64,000 bases of DNA, taken from assembly GCA_012845835.1 (NCBI GenBank), contig JABAKD010000030.1, positions 11,477,715-11,541,714 on the forward strand, in the 5' to 3' direction. The DNA is from Undaria pinnatifida. Taxonomy: Eukaryota; Sar; Phaeophyceae; Laminariales; Alariaceae. The notes below the pieces were generated by a model. That model saw nothing but the letters and a program-made list of their open reading frames with translations. It made no database searches and had not been told where the DNA came from. Shown piece by piece: positions 30,906 to 43,076 of this stretch. Both the position numbers and the translations under genes were made by a program. Position 1 is the stretch's first letter, and every line of letters starts with the position of its first letter.

Positions 30906-32895
30906 TAGTTGTACAGGGTGTGAAACATACCATGATAACATTTAATTGTTATTAAAAAAACTAAAAACACAGCTGACGCATCGATTTTTTTAGCAGAACA
31001 CATGAAAGAAAGCCGGGGGGAAAAGAGAAGACAACATAGGTCAGCTTTGATTCTCCCGAAAGTGTTCCCTACCAAATTGCTGAATATATCCCCGACCGAT
31101 TCCCCACCATGTTCCCGACTATAGAACAACTGACGGCCGTGATATCGGATGTCGGGGACTACGGAGGTCGCCTTCGGCATATTCTTCCACCTCAGTCACC
31201 GTCAGCCCTTAATTGCCGCCTGGAAACTTCTTTTTCCGGATCGATCCGTGTAGGAATATTTGGTATTATGGTCACACGGTCACGACGACAGACATTGAGT
31301 TTGAGGACGTGAGTTCGGGCCTCGCAGAGTCAGACAGAGTCAGGAATGGTTTCAGGCATGGTTGTTGTCTGAACATGTTTTACGTGTGTTATTTTTACGT
31401 CCTCCTGCTTGTTTCCGTGGCGGGGTTTATCTTTCCAGGCAGGAATGTTCTTCTGGTTTTCTATTTTTTGTCTTGTTTTCTACAGCTGTACGAACCTCCT
31501 GTTTTCTTCTTTGGCTTTTGCTGTGTTATTCATACCCGATACGCTGATATCAGGTACGAGGTATTTGACTTGCTTTCCTCTGTTCCTTTCGGATTATTGA
31601 TTTTGGTCCTAAGTACCTTTCTCACGGCAGTATGAACCAGGGTTATAATTAATGCCCCAGCGGAGGCGAGGTGCGCCTCCCGCAGGGGACCCGGGAGGAC
31701 TCCCGGCAAAAAAATGGACGTATGTGCGTAAGTTTACTCGAAATGCGCGTCTCATTCGGTGTTCTTGCAAAGAACACAGAAACAAGCACAGACAAAATGT
31801 GCTGCATATAACTGCATGGATGTCAGCGCGCAGGTCAACTCTGAGCAATGTTCAATTTTGTTGAAATCAATTGACTCGCCCCCTTATCACCGCAATTTTC
31901 GTACTATACTAATACTAATACTAATATTAATATTAATAGCAGCCTGCAGCAGCTTGCCTTCGCTGTCTCACATACTACGTACCACAGCTGCTATACAACT
32001 GCTACACGTCGCTATCATCGCAGCCAAAAACGAAATATCTTGCTCGTTCGTTCCAGTGATCGTTACTTGCCCCTTGCAAGGGCATCGTCGAAAATACCGG
32101 CCGCTTCACGAAGGATGTCAAGCCGGTTTGTCAAATTAACGCCTTGTTTCCTGTACGACAAAGACAGCCGCATCAAGAGCTCGAGGCGTGCCACCGCAAG
32201 CTTGCTGCGGGCAGGAGCCTTACCCTGTTTTGGGCCGAGAACCCGCACTCGCACTCGATAGTCTGCTACATTCGAATCATTGATGTAGAGGTACTGCTAC
32301 AGTTAGTACCTGGTACATTCTATTGCAATAGCACGGCCGAGAAGCATTCGAATCATTGAAACAACCTATTCCTCTGTATTTGCGAGCCTTTGCAGCCTTG
32401 TGTCATCCTCGGGCAGGGAATACCGTCATCAGTTTGAACTTAGTTCCCCCAACAAGGACAGCCAACAAAGAACTTCAGCATGAAAGTGTCGAAAATACCA
32501 CATAAAAAGGCCCCAAAAAAAATCGGCTGTGGCGAAAAGAGACCCCCCCCCAAAAAACGCCTTCAGCGAAATAGACCCGCACATTGCTTTGAGCCTGCGA
32601 CCGAAAAACGTGCGGGGGGAGAACACGGGTGTCGGCAAGCCGCACATGTAGTTCTTTTTGTGGTGCGCAAAGCCGATTTCTCAGGGAAATGGTGCAACTG
32701 CGCCACATTTCACCACCTATTTATAACCCTGGTACTGATATGTACGTATGTATGTATTACAAGGTTCCCCTTCGGAGGAAGGGTGACGCAAGAAGTTGAT
32801 GATTTTGCACTTTGCACCCCCGCGCGTCCGCCCGCATCCAAACGGTAGAGCATGCAGCTACACTGCAATGTAATTCATCCGGTGTATTGAAAATG
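30906..32895. other. 2 kb spacer, no gene recognised
   Basis: Contains a short (taatac)n-like patch at 31908-31940 and TACCTGGTA at 32307-32315. Open frames here (for example 31213-31635) are hydrophobic and low in similarity to anything I know. They are not called. Confidence 0.35.
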
Positions 32896-33015
32896 AAGGC
32901 ACTGCTGTGTTGTTGTTGTTGTTGTTGTTGCTGTTCTCACATTAACTCGCATAATCAAGTCCGTGGTCACAGGACAGGCTCCAGTCACTCTGGAGGAGAG
33001 GAATACCCCTGGGAA
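32896..33015 (-). repeat. Dispersed repeat with (GTT)n end, inverted copy of 13.5 kb
   Basis: A (gtt)n tract at about 32908-32930 is followed by ctcacattaa, ccgtggtcacaggacagg and ccagtcactctgga, the reverse complement of 13535-13620. Confidence 0.8.
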
Positions 33016-34860
33016 TAAAACACCTGGACGGCCCAGATAAATGATGGAGATGCTGGTTTTGTCACAGATGTCCTTCTGTACAACATGTACATATAGCACT
33101 CCACGTACTACTACATGCTGTTTAGCCTTGTGTGTAATCAGCAACGAAACAATCCAAACAATCTACCCCCAGGCACATAATGTATATGGAATTTGCTGGA
33201 AAACTTGAGCAAACACTAACGCACAGTGGTCTGTTCAGCAGCATTATTGCAATAATTGCATTATTGCATTATTGCATTATTCTGCGCGGTTCTGGTGTGT
33301 GAGAGATTCTAAAACAAAATAAAATAATAGTGTACTCGTAGCGTGTAGTTTTTAGGCCCTCAAAATTAACACGGGGTAATGCCCGTCGGTAATTTGGTCA
33401 AATGTTAAAGTTCCTCCGGGCGGCGTTCGCCATTTTCTTTTTATTATCAAGTATTTCCAGATTTTCTTTGAAAATACGCTGACCGATAGGTGGCCGGCCA
33501 TGCGCAATAATTTGCGGGTACATTTATTTTTGACGCATGTGCGATTTGCCCGCTGTCTTGGTGTAAGTAAATACTCGAAGCTGCAGCTATGAATAGGTGC
33601 TGTGGTGTTGGGTGACCCCAAACGAAACGAACGATGCGAGTTTGCGCAACACTTTGTCGCAGCAACGGCGCCCTCCGCAGTCACAGCACTTGAGCGCCTT
33701 TCCTTCAGGCGCCCAGCCAAAGCACTAGTGTCATCATCACAGCCACTTCCCTCCCTCCCATGCCCCCCACGCATAGACACTTCTCCATGGAACGAGTATA
33801 TAGCAAGGATATCCCGAAAATCAAGCAGGCCAACTCTCAGAACGACGCAAAAGATGGAAGCTCGCTTCCTCATTCGTACATTCACAACCTCATGTGAATC
33901 GTGCGCAAAAACAGCGACAACGCAGCAGAACTGTAACAGGCACAACACAAAGCAGCAGAGACAGCAGAGGCAGACTTCTGCGCAGGGGCCTTCAAGTAGT
34001 GCCACACAGGGGGGTGGGAGTACTATCGTAGTGCTTTTTTCTGCACGCGGCACTCTGCTCTCTCTGCAGAGTGCCGTAGAGGTTCCAGCCAGAGTTGCGA
34101 GTGGTCATATGGCATGCAAAAAGTGAAGGTTGATAGGTCTGTGACCTGTGACGCATACCTGAACAAAAAATGGAAGATGCACCTATCTAACCTACCAGGT
34201 ATCTAAAAAACGTCAGCTAGCTGTTGTACAGAAGGGCATCTGTGACAGAACCAGCAACTGAACGGCAGCTGTGACGCTGTGTGACCTTGAATATTAACGA
34301 AAAGCCCGCCAGCAGGCACGGAGGTCTTACGGACCAGCGGGGAAAATATCAAAGGCCCGCCAGCAGGCAGCAAAAACATATGAAAGGCCCGCCAGCAGGC
34401 ACGGACGCCTTACCGGCCCGCCGCATCGAATTGGTACTTACTTCTACACGAGTATTTTTTGTTGCCTTTTTTTCTTTGTTCTTTGAAAGCGTAGTAATGA
34501 TAAAACCGCACCAACTAATTCGGATCTTGCCAAGTACCGCTGACCGCTGACACTCGTCATACCCCTGTGACGCACCTTCTAGACCTACTAAACTTTTTGG
34601 GAGTATCGAATAGTGTGGAACATACCAGTAAGGTGTGACGTGTGTGTTCTTCACATTATCCAATGTCCGTGCCGATTCGTCATCCTAAAAACACCAGAAA
34701 TAGCGACCGCACGATCGTGCCACGCCCGCCCCACACAGCAGCCCTCGGTGTCCCCGCGGACACAACGGCCGACGAGTCCCAACTCCGCGAGTGGGGGGCG
34801 TGAAAAGCCTCTCCGGGGACGGCTCGCGCTCTCCCCTGGAAGGTGGACAATCGTAAGAAA
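33016..34860. other. 1.8 kb spacer, no gene recognised
   Basis: A minus-strand frame of 233 codons (33352-34053) is cysteine-rich and lacks any recognised domain. 34305-34410 has three copies of gcccgccagcaggca at spacings of 34-48 bp. TACCAGGTA at 34193-34201. Confidence 0.35.
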
Positions 34861-34879
34861 GTGAAAAAAATCCCACCCA

Positions 34880-35545
34880 GGTCCTGGCGTACCACAGGTG
34901 TACCGCTGTGGTGCGTACTGCCGTACTGCTGTGCTGCAGTTGTGGATTGGTCGGTACGTACTGCTCCACTGCTGTTGTACTGCTGTGATGGTGGATTGGT
35001 CAGTGGGTGGGTGGGTGGGTGGGGGGTGGTGGGTGCTTGGTGGGTGCTTGGTGGGTGGCGGCTCGCTCGCGATCCACGAAGTGGCGGGGGATCGTAAAAC
35101 AACGAATTTCCCCGCGTTTCTTACCGTGCTGCGGGTCCTCAAGACCCCGGAACCACCCAAATGCTTCTCGCGTACCGGTATACCACCATACATACTGCTG
35201 CACTGCTGTGGTGGCTTGGTCGGTGGGTGGTGAGTAGGTGGTGGGGGTGCACGTGGGTGGGTAGAACGTGTGGTATAATTCGTGGGCGTGTTTTCGTGCC
35301 TATGGGAGATGGCCCTGTTATGTTTTTTTTTGAACGTGCCACACCAATTTCAAAATAGGATTCCCCACACTAAATTCACTGCTGTACTCCTGTACTGCTG
35401 TACTGCCGGACTGCTGTACTGCTGTACTGCTGTTTGGTTCGTGGGCGGATGGCTTATTAGTCCGTGGGTGGGTACAACGTGTGGTATAATTCGTGGGTTT
35501 GTTTTCGTGCCTGTTGGAGATGGCCCTGTCATTTGGTTTTTCATG
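34880..35545 (+). repeat. Local duplications with CTGTACTG and GTGGGTGG tracts
   Basis: The block gtggtataattcgtggg followed by gttttcgtgcct and gagatggccctgt occurs at about 35269-35316 and 35479-35528. Between and before these lie ctgctgtactg microsatellites and gtgggtggg runs. No gene. Confidence 0.75.
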
Positions 35546-35622
35546 CCAACAGCGGCAGCAACTTGTTTTTCTCCGCTATACCGGCCGGCGCTGGCGTACT
35601 TCAGGAGTACCACTAGCTGTCT

Positions 35623-36240
35623 ATCACGGAAGCAGATATGGTCTGACTTCCGGCGTGGGTTTTGCATTTTTCGCGTACTTTGTGTCAGGGAGTTGGTCTG
35701 ACTGCTCTTATTGACGTTGTGTTCTCGTCCTGCAGTTGTGGTAGGATGTTTCCACTTAATTAACACACGCAATTCATCTACCACCCTTGAGCGCTCTCGG
35801 CGCATGTCAATGCCGTCCGAATCCTTCTCTGGATTTAGCTAAGGTCTGGCTACTACCTTTGTCAATTGACCTTTCCTTACATGTATTACGTTTCACTCAC
35901 GGTTTATTTTATTATGGCAACCGCGGTCTTCTTTCCATTTTCTTCCCGCCTATTTCTCGCCTATCCACAACACCACAGTTTTCCCTACTATTGTACACAA
36001 CCTCCTTATTTGCGTTTTGTTTCGTCTTTCCAATTCCTCTATGCAGTGCACCAACACCCTACCTTCACATAATATGCCTGTGCGCAAAACCACCCCCGAC
36101 AAAACCCACAATTTTCAATGGCATATGCTCCAAATACATGTAGCATCTCAACCTCTTGGTACCTACGGTCCATTGCCTTCCCGTTCTCTTAGTCACGTCT
36201 TTTTTGCGCAATCGGCGGCCCCTCCTGATCCTTGTGTATT
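35623..36240 (+). mobile_element. 615 bp dispersed element R (copy 1)
   Basis: Recurs inverted at 59333-59980, including ttccggcgtgggttttgca and the segment that translates SRLSTTPQFSLLLYTT on either copy. The 617 bp span compares with 648 bp in copy 2, which carries extra GC-rich palindromic DNA at its end. No domain is recognised in the shared open frame, so coding is doubtful. Confidence 0.75.
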
Positions 36241-36247
36241 ATATTAA

Positions 36248-36505
36248 AGATTAAAATACCCTCCAGCTGTGAGATCGAAGATTTCGTCGAAAATCATCTT
36301 TGCAAGCTGTATGTGTTACTCCGATCGCGCGTATTACTGTGTGTTTTCAGTAAGGATATTGGTCAGCGACTCCCGTTGGAACTACAGTGTAGCTTGTACC
36401 AGGGTCAATAGGGTGATGTTGATCAATCTGTGCGCGGAAACTATAAACCCGTTTTTGAGGGGGACAGAATCTGACGGCTGTGGAATGCATCAGTTTGTCA
36501 TGTAT
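36248..36505 (-). repeat. Inverted copy of the 16.85-17.10 kb module
   Basis: Blocks ctccagctgtgagatcgaagat, gcgactccc, ccgtttttgagggggac and atgcatcagtttgtcatg appear in reversed order and orientation relative to 16849-17100. The copy abuts element R almost directly. Confidence 0.8.
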
Positions 36506-36527
36506 AACCTTTAAGTCGTACAAGGCG

Positions 36528-36830
36528 CTTCGCTCCGCAGGCGGCATCCGCCCGCTACGCTAGCTCAAATAGAACAACACTTGAAGCGGACAGAGGTTTA
36601 CTACTGACACTTGCAAATGTCAACATTTGTTAATGGGCGACTTGCAAATGCCTAGAGCGAAGTGGTGCGGGACAAAGGATGCCGCGCATCGCTCCGCGGG
36701 CGGCATCCGCCAGCTACGCTAGCTCAGATGGAACAAAAAAACGTGAACCGTACAGAGCATTGTTTGGTGCAACTTGCGACTTGAAAATGCCAAGAGGTCG
36801 GCGCTTCAGGACAGTTAGGCTAGGGATTGG
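36528..36830 (+). repeat. Tandem pair of about 150 bp
   Basis: Units at about 36528 and 36680 share cgctccgc-ggcggcatccgcc, gctacgctagctca and cttg-aaatgcc. The ggcggcatccgcc part is a small hairpin, also seen near 28607. Confidence 0.7.
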
Positions 36831-37389
36831 AGGCCTATTTTGACCCAAAAAAACGGCAGGCTATTCGGATCGACCAGCCAAAAAAAAGAAGAAAAATCTG
36901 AAAAAATAAAACTACCGCCATACCCCTAACTACTTGGTTTTAGTGGAGGTGCACAGAGAACTTGTATGTGATTTACCTCGGAGCTGGAGATGATTTCAAT
37001 ACTGACATCATACAGACACCTCACACAGGCACATGCCGTTGGGATGGCATCTTTTTTTAACACAGGAGTATAAGTTCATGTTTTTAAGTTCATGTTTTTA
37101 TCGACGGAAAGGTGCGGAAAAACATGCTCTCCTGTGGTTTCTGTCTCTTGCTCTTATGACGTGCTTCAGTAGTGCCAAAACACGTTGCCATGCCCTGCAT
37201 TGGGATGTGCAGTATACAGCGAAACAAACCCCGCTCGAATCGACGTAGTTTCCGTAGAGAAAAAGCGAACGGAAAATCGGCCCTTCAGTCACTTTTTGAG
37301 GGACCACGACAATCGATTTCGTGATGGGCAATTCGAAAAAAACAGAAAGAACCTCGAGAAAGGGCAAACGGAAAAAGATTGTCCAGGTG
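36831..37389. other. Spacer, no gene recognised
   Basis: A-rich patches at 36845-36910. No supported ORF. Confidence 0.35.
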
Positions 37390-38130
37390 AGCCGGGAGGC
37401 ATATCTGCAGCGCACGGTGTCGACACGCGGCTCGCTGCTGCTGCTGCTCCTTCCGCGCTCAGGACGGGCAGGAGCAAAAATATGATGATAACTAACACAA
37501 GCTCCACGACACCAGCAGCAGCAGGCTTTGGATCAGGGTTGGTTCATTGACACCTGGCACGAATCTGGACAGGATTGTAACGATCGTTTGGTTTTCATAT
37601 TTAGATATCAACGTTGCTTACATTTCCGGCCAAATATGATTTCTCGATACAAATAGGTGATTTTATCTCTTGCCGCTCTGTAACTTCGCACGACAATCGT
37701 ATGTCGACCCGCACTTTGCTGCTGCTGCTGCTGGGGCGGAGCCATACTGATACCGAACACGACAAGATTCGTGACTCGTCGGTGGCATTTGCAGCAGCAA
37801 CAGGAGGCAGGGGCAGGATGGTTTGTTGAAGCGTTGGTTCATTGATACCTGGTATGATACGAGTATGATACGAGTTCAAGTATTAATTGTGCATGTTTTT
37901 GTCTGGTTTCTCGATACCAGGTAGGTGATTTCCTGTTTTTCCTCAACGCTATTTTGCACGATAAGAGTGTGTTGACCCGCGCGTTGCTGCTGCTGCTGCT
38001 GCTGCACGGGCGGAAACATACGGGTAACGAACAAGCTTCGCGCTTCGGCGGCCGCAGTTGCCGCAGCAGCAGCAGGCAGTGTAAGTGGGATTTGTAGCAG
38101 GGCTCATTGGCACCTGGTATGATACGAGTA
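37390..38130 (+). repeat. Three tandem 260-285 bp units with CTG...CAG arms
   Basis: Each unit has a (ctg)n tract, then a (cag)n tract about 70-100 bp later, and ends with ttg-attg-acctgg-a-ga. The ends fall at about 37556, 37850 and 38115. The last two continue tatgatacgagtatgatacga. The CTG and CAG arms could pair within each unit. Confidence 0.75.
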
Positions 38131-39065
38131 TGATACGAATATGACACACGTGTCCACACAGACCCCAGAAGCGCCACCAAGTGGTCCTCCTTCCACCCAT
38201 GCCAACTACCTACACCGAGAGGATCCATGAAACAAGGAGTTGTCAACCCCGCAGTCACGGAGATGTGCAGGATGTGCAACACGCGGCCGAAGCGATGGCT
38301 GCGGATGGGAACATCTTGTACCGCAGCAGCAGGATGAGCAGCAGCAGCCGGGTCAGCAGCAGCAGCAGCCGCACCAAGATCAGCAAATCCACCTTCAACC
38401 AGGCCCGGTAGGGGCTGCGCTTGCGGGCTGTAAGCCATCGAGGCCGAGGGTCCACCAGTGAATCCCCCTCACGCTCACGCGCTCGTTTGTTCGCTGCTGC
38501 TCAAGCACTCGTCGTGGTGTTCCGGGCGAGAACGATACCAGATTCACGTACTTTGCGTGCGCTGCTGCGCCCTTTTTCAGCGAGACGCTGCAGCTCCTCT
38601 ACAATTAATGCTTTTATTATCTTATTATATGTGATACCACTCATGAATAGTTCTTTTTTGTAACATGTCCATTCTTTCCCCAGCGCTGGTTGGCATTTTT
38701 TTTCAAGATTCATTTTCTTCAGCTAACGACCGCAGACATTTTTTGGGACTTTTTTACGTATAAAAATATTTCAGTCCCTAGCCTAACAGTAACCCGGAGG
38801 TCGTATCTACGCATGCATTACATCACCCGTACGAAAGATAACGGACCAAGAGGAGAGTAGCAGTGTTGTATCTTACTGAGTTGGAAATGAAAGGAAGTCT
38901 TTGCGCATCACCAGCTAGCTACTGCTGCTGCTGCTGCTTGTATACATTCTCTCTGGACGGGCAGATTTCGATGCATTCGTTCGTTTTGAAAACACGGCGA
39001 ACTGTAGAAGATGGTTTTACTTACATTGTCGCGCAGCAGCTACACTTCTCGAAGTATAGTTAGCA
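38131..39065. other. Spacer with CAG-rich low complexity
   Basis: 38322-38385 is CAG/AGC-rich. The minus frame 37839-38438 (199 codons) is alanine-rich and overlaps the repeat units, so I do not call it. No other gene signal. Confidence 0.35.
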
Positions 39066-39320
39066 CGGCTTTTCACGGGTCAGGAGCTTTTCTTCAAAAC
39101 CTCACGGATCGGGTCAGGAAGTTTTGAAATCTCACGGGTCGGGTCGGGTCAAGAGGTTTGGAAATATCGCGGGTCGGGTCAGGAGGCTTTCACATCTCAC
39201 GGGGTCGGGTCGGGTCATGACCCGCGAAGTACGAGTCATTTCGCTGATCGGGCCACTCTGACCCGCGAGGTTTTTTCTTCTAACCCGCGGGTCGGATCCG
39301 TAGATCTGACCCGCGAACCC
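39066..39320 (+). repeat. GGGTC minisatellite (array 4, degenerate)
   Basis: Same family as the arrays at 4.5, 6.0 and 13.9 kb, with fewer pentamers per unit and more substitutions. Confidence 0.85.
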
Positions 39321-39339
39321 AACACATTGAAACCTTGCT

Positions 39340-40515
39340 GCTTGCAAGGAACGCAAAGAAAGCCGCGGGAAGGGTTCTCCATTGAGGGAGGAGTTAGGCA
39401 GGCGTGTTCCAAGTGGGAGCGCTGAAATCGAAGCGGGTCCCATTAATCAAGCGAATATGGTTTAAAGAATGCTGAGACACGGATTATATATGTCTACGAC
39501 GCTTTGACGGCTGAGTGTTGTGTTCTGTTCTCTGTTCTCTGTTCTCTGTTCTTGTGATATATGCTCGATGGTAATATGCTATCTCTGCTGCATGTTGTTG
39601 TAGCTCTAAGAGCTGCTGGTGGGTGTGTTTTCATTGTGATTTTGAGCAGGAGAAGCAGGAGGTGTAGGTGTACTGCTGTATGTATTAATAGTAGTCTACG
39701 AGCTACGGGTCGTGTAATATGATACGTCCAAATGAGAGTTAACGTACGTACTCGGACAAACTTTTTGTACAGTACTCGATTTGGTTTATCGCCACTTTTT
39801 ATGTTGAATTTAGTGTAGGAACGGCTATCTTGATAATTTGTTCATCTTTTTCGATTCTGAACCGAGCTTTGAAGATCCATTTTTTTACTCTTTTCCGCCT
39901 TTTTGATTATATATATCTTGATTTTAGTGTGCAGAAGTATCTTGAAAATTGTGCGTGGATATTTATCTTGAAGCGGTGCAGGAGATTTTGTTAAAGTTAG
40001 GGTTAGGTAGTAGGGCGGTCCCGAAGGACACGAAGAAGGCGAAGAAAGCAAGAAACGCAACATTTTTTGTTCTTGATTTGTTTATCGGCATTTTTTATGT
40101 TGAATCGAGTTTAGGAACGGCTGTGTTGCTCATGCTGTACTCTTTTCCGATTCTGAATCGAGTTTTGAAGATCAATTTTTCATTTTTTTCCGACTTTTCG
40201 AGAAATATCTTGATTTTAGGGTGGAAATATTCAATTTGAAGCGGTCCTGGAGAGTTGTGTTGGACTTAGTGTATGGGCGGTCCCGAAGAACACGAAGGGA
40301 GCGATTTTGTCTGGGATTTAGTATATGGGCCGTCACGAAGAGGGCGGTCCCGAAGAATACGAAGGAGGCGAAGAAAGCAAGGAACGCAAGGAAGGCTGCC
40401 GGGAACGTTCTCGAGTAGGAGGGCTTAGGCAGGCGTGTTCCGATTGGGAGCGCTGAGAGCGAAGCGGGTCCCATTAATCTAGTGAAAAAGGTTTAAAGAA
40501 ATCTGGGAGACAAGT
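39340..40515 (+). mobile_element. Direct repeats of about 140 bp around a 300 bp tandem pair
   Basis: 39340-39482 and 40376-40515 share ggcaggcgtgttcc, gggagcgctga and gaagcgggtcccattaat. Between them, units at about 39820-40110 and 40110-40400 are tandem (ttttccgattctgaa, atatcttgatttta, gggcggtcccgaag). This could be a small LTR-type non-autonomous element. No coding sequence. Confidence 0.6.
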
Positions 40516-40552
40516 GTATGACTTATAACTGATGGGGGGAGGGCTGGGTTTT

Positions 40553-40865
40553 TAAATGAGGGAGGGGGGGGGGCGTACTTATTTGCTGCTTGCCTTCGTG
40601 ATTTGAGCATTATTATGATTGACCACGCATGCATCCCTTTCGAGACGGAGCATTGTTCTTACTCCTAGTAGAGACACTTCCAACATTTTGGCGCTGATTA
40701 CGCTTCTTCCATATATTTGCATCGAAACAGAGGGGGGGTGCACTCAGTTTGTGCATGGCCGTAGTCGTATGACCATAGACCCTCGCATCCCTAATATGCC
40801 GGGACGGAGCATGTCGGGTTTTCACCAACCAGGCAGACATTGCTTACACCAAGCGCGAAGCGCCG
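40553..40865 (+). repeat. Dispersed repeat S (copy 1)
   Basis: Blocks ttgagcattattatga, ccacgcat, gagacggagca, and catggccgtagtc, accctcgcatc and atgccgggacggagca. The same blocks recur in P5A introns 9 (53215-53360) and 12 (56340-56625), in the latter with the two halves in swapped order. Confidence 0.8.
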
Positions 40866-42452
40866 TGAGGTGTTCGGTGAGTCGCATGAAGGGTGAGCTG
40901 CATCCTTCCAAGAACCGCTCGTAAGACAGACTTCGGCACCTTATGCCTACTTTCTTGCTCATGGATGACAGCGCCAATGAGTTGTACTTTGTTTTCTGGT
41001 GTGGCCACTCCAGAGACAGCGATGGGTATTACTATGTAACTGCCTCGTGGGTGCCTTACCATATTCACACTACGTGCTGCGACCATTCCCCTTGTGTGGA
41101 CTTAGGGTTCTCCACCTCGCGCAATATAATCTACTTGATAATCAGCATGGTGACCGCCAAGAACAAAACAAAAAAAAAAACGGTGCCCTGGTTGTCTAGC
41201 TCACGCAGTGATTGGCATGTTTTACAGCGTCGTTGCCAACCGACGCCAACCCCAATATGCATAAAACGTTTTACAGCGTCGGTGCCAACCGAGGCCAACT
41301 ATTGTATATCGGAGTATCACACACAGCTTGCAAAGATAAATTTCGACAAAATCTTCGATCTCACAGCTGGAGTGTATTTTTATTTTTTTAGTATGTATTT
41401 CAAGGGGCGGGGGGGGGTTAATTTGAATTTGAAGACCATATAAATAGTATGTACATCGCGAGTGCTTAAAGCAAGCTACCAAGCGCGTATGGTATACTCA
41501 TGTGGCGTCCGAGCTGGTTTCTTGCTGAACGACGGCGGGGCTGTTGGCATAATCAAAGTCGCCAGTTTGCACCTACCGCGAATCGTTAACCTCTGTCCGC
41601 TTCAATATTTTTTGTTCAAGTTTCAAGTACGTGAGCTGTGAGGTTCGGTCAAGGGTTAGGGTCTATACCCATCTTTTAAAAAGAAGAGAAGAATCAAGCA
41701 AAACGTCAAATAGCTGTATTCCAATACGTATCTGTATTCTCCAGCAAACTCGTCCCTGTTGGTGCACCCTAAGTTGCGTGCTTGTAATCCTGTGGCATCC
41801 ACGGTCATAAAACTACGAATATGTGTAAAATATGGAAAAACGATGAAACTGGTGGCATGGACTGGAAATAGCTGTCCCAATAAATGGGAAAAAGTGTGTG
41901 CGAATGTCGGGGGAGATTATGGGAACAACTGGGCAGAGAGTGGGACGGGGACGAGTTGGGACGGGAACAAGACACCTTGCGTCAGGATGGAGACGGCGGG
42001 AACATATACCGACAACGGGAACGGTCGGAAAATCGCGGTTGGGAACGAACTATCATACGGTTTCCTGTTCCCGCCCCGACCACGTGTTCCCATCCCAACT
42101 TTTACCGCGCGTGCGTGTCCCTGGCACAAACTGGAGTTACGTCTGTTGTCCCCGTGCCTCTCTTGGCTCAGCTGTTGGTATAAAGATACTGTAGGTTTTG
42201 GTACAAGTGTCCCGAGATGTGACAAGCCGATTTGGCCGTTTGGGACGTTTTTTCTCTTTATGAACGCTTTTCAATCGGACACCCTAACCCTAAGAGATCA
42301 GAGGTCAGCCCGCAGGGATTCGACATTAGACTACAACAGCAGTAGCAGCAGCAGTCATGCGGGGTTGTGTTTTTGTTGTTGATGATGATGTTGTATAGGC
42401 GACGGCTAGCCCTGCGCTCACCCCCCCCCCGTTCCACCCTGTTCCTTCCCAG
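40866..42452. other. Upstream flank of the P5A gene, start exon not identified
   Basis: P5A proteins normally have a short N-terminal segment with a first membrane helix before the part encoded by the first exon mapped here, so a start-codon exon should lie upstream. I could not recognise it. 41300-41405 is a copy of the module seen at 16.85-17.10 kb. 41870-42110 is rich in gggaac/gttccc repeats. Confidence 0.4.
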
Positions 42453-43076
42453 TGCTTCTTAACGATAGGTGAGCAGTACAACGACGCCCTCGCCCGTGCC
42501 GAGGAAGAAGGCTGGGCCCTCCCAAACTCCGAGGACAGCCACCGCACAGCTTTAACGGCGCACCTTACAGGCAGTGACCTCCAAGAAGCCGCAAAGGAAG
42601 TCCACCTCCCGTGGAAGTACCTCCCAGGGTTCTGGCCCGTGCTTTGGCTCTGCGTCGTGTTCGTGCTACATCTTCTCATGATACTCTCCCAGCACTGGTC
42701 GGTGGCGTTCCGCTGCTTGGTAAGGTTTCGCCCCGCCCAAGACCCTACTAAGGCAACGCATGCTATGGCCACCCCCCGGCCTCACTGCGGAAACGGAAAG
42801 ACAATCCTTGTGCCGGTCGAGGACTCGCCCCTTGGCCCTTCTTTCGAGTTTCATCGGCGAAAGTATGTCTATGATCAGCGCTCGGGAGCGTTTGTGAAGG
42901 TGCGCTGTCGCGTGGACCGTCCTCTCAGCTTTTACAGGAAGTGGAGAGGGCTGCCCACGGAAGCGGCCGTGGAGAGCGCCCGCCTCATGTACGGAACGAA
43001 TCGGTTCGAGATGGAGATGCCGAAGTTCTTGGACCTGTACAAGGCGCAGCTTCTGTCTCCCTTCACTATCTTCCAG
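42453..43076 (+). CDS. P5A ATPase exon 1 (first recognised), 208 codons
   Basis: The acceptor is the ag at 42451-42452 after a C/T-rich tract, and the donor is gtcagt at 43077. The exon encodes a membrane segment ([20 protein letters not shown]), a beta-rich luminal or cytosolic insert with [11 protein letters not shown], and [10 protein letters not shown] leading to LLSPFTIFQ. In P5A proteins this precedes the second membrane pair. No in-frame ATG lies at its start, so at least one upstream exon is missing. Confidence 0.88.

Noticed and set aside
33352-34053. 233-codon minus-strand open frame
   Set aside because: Cysteine-rich composition without domain similarity and with repeat-derived ends. 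Not distinguishable from chance.
37839-38438. 199-codon alanine-rich minus-strand open frame
   Set aside because: Overlaps the CTG/CAG tandem units. The composition explains the open frame.
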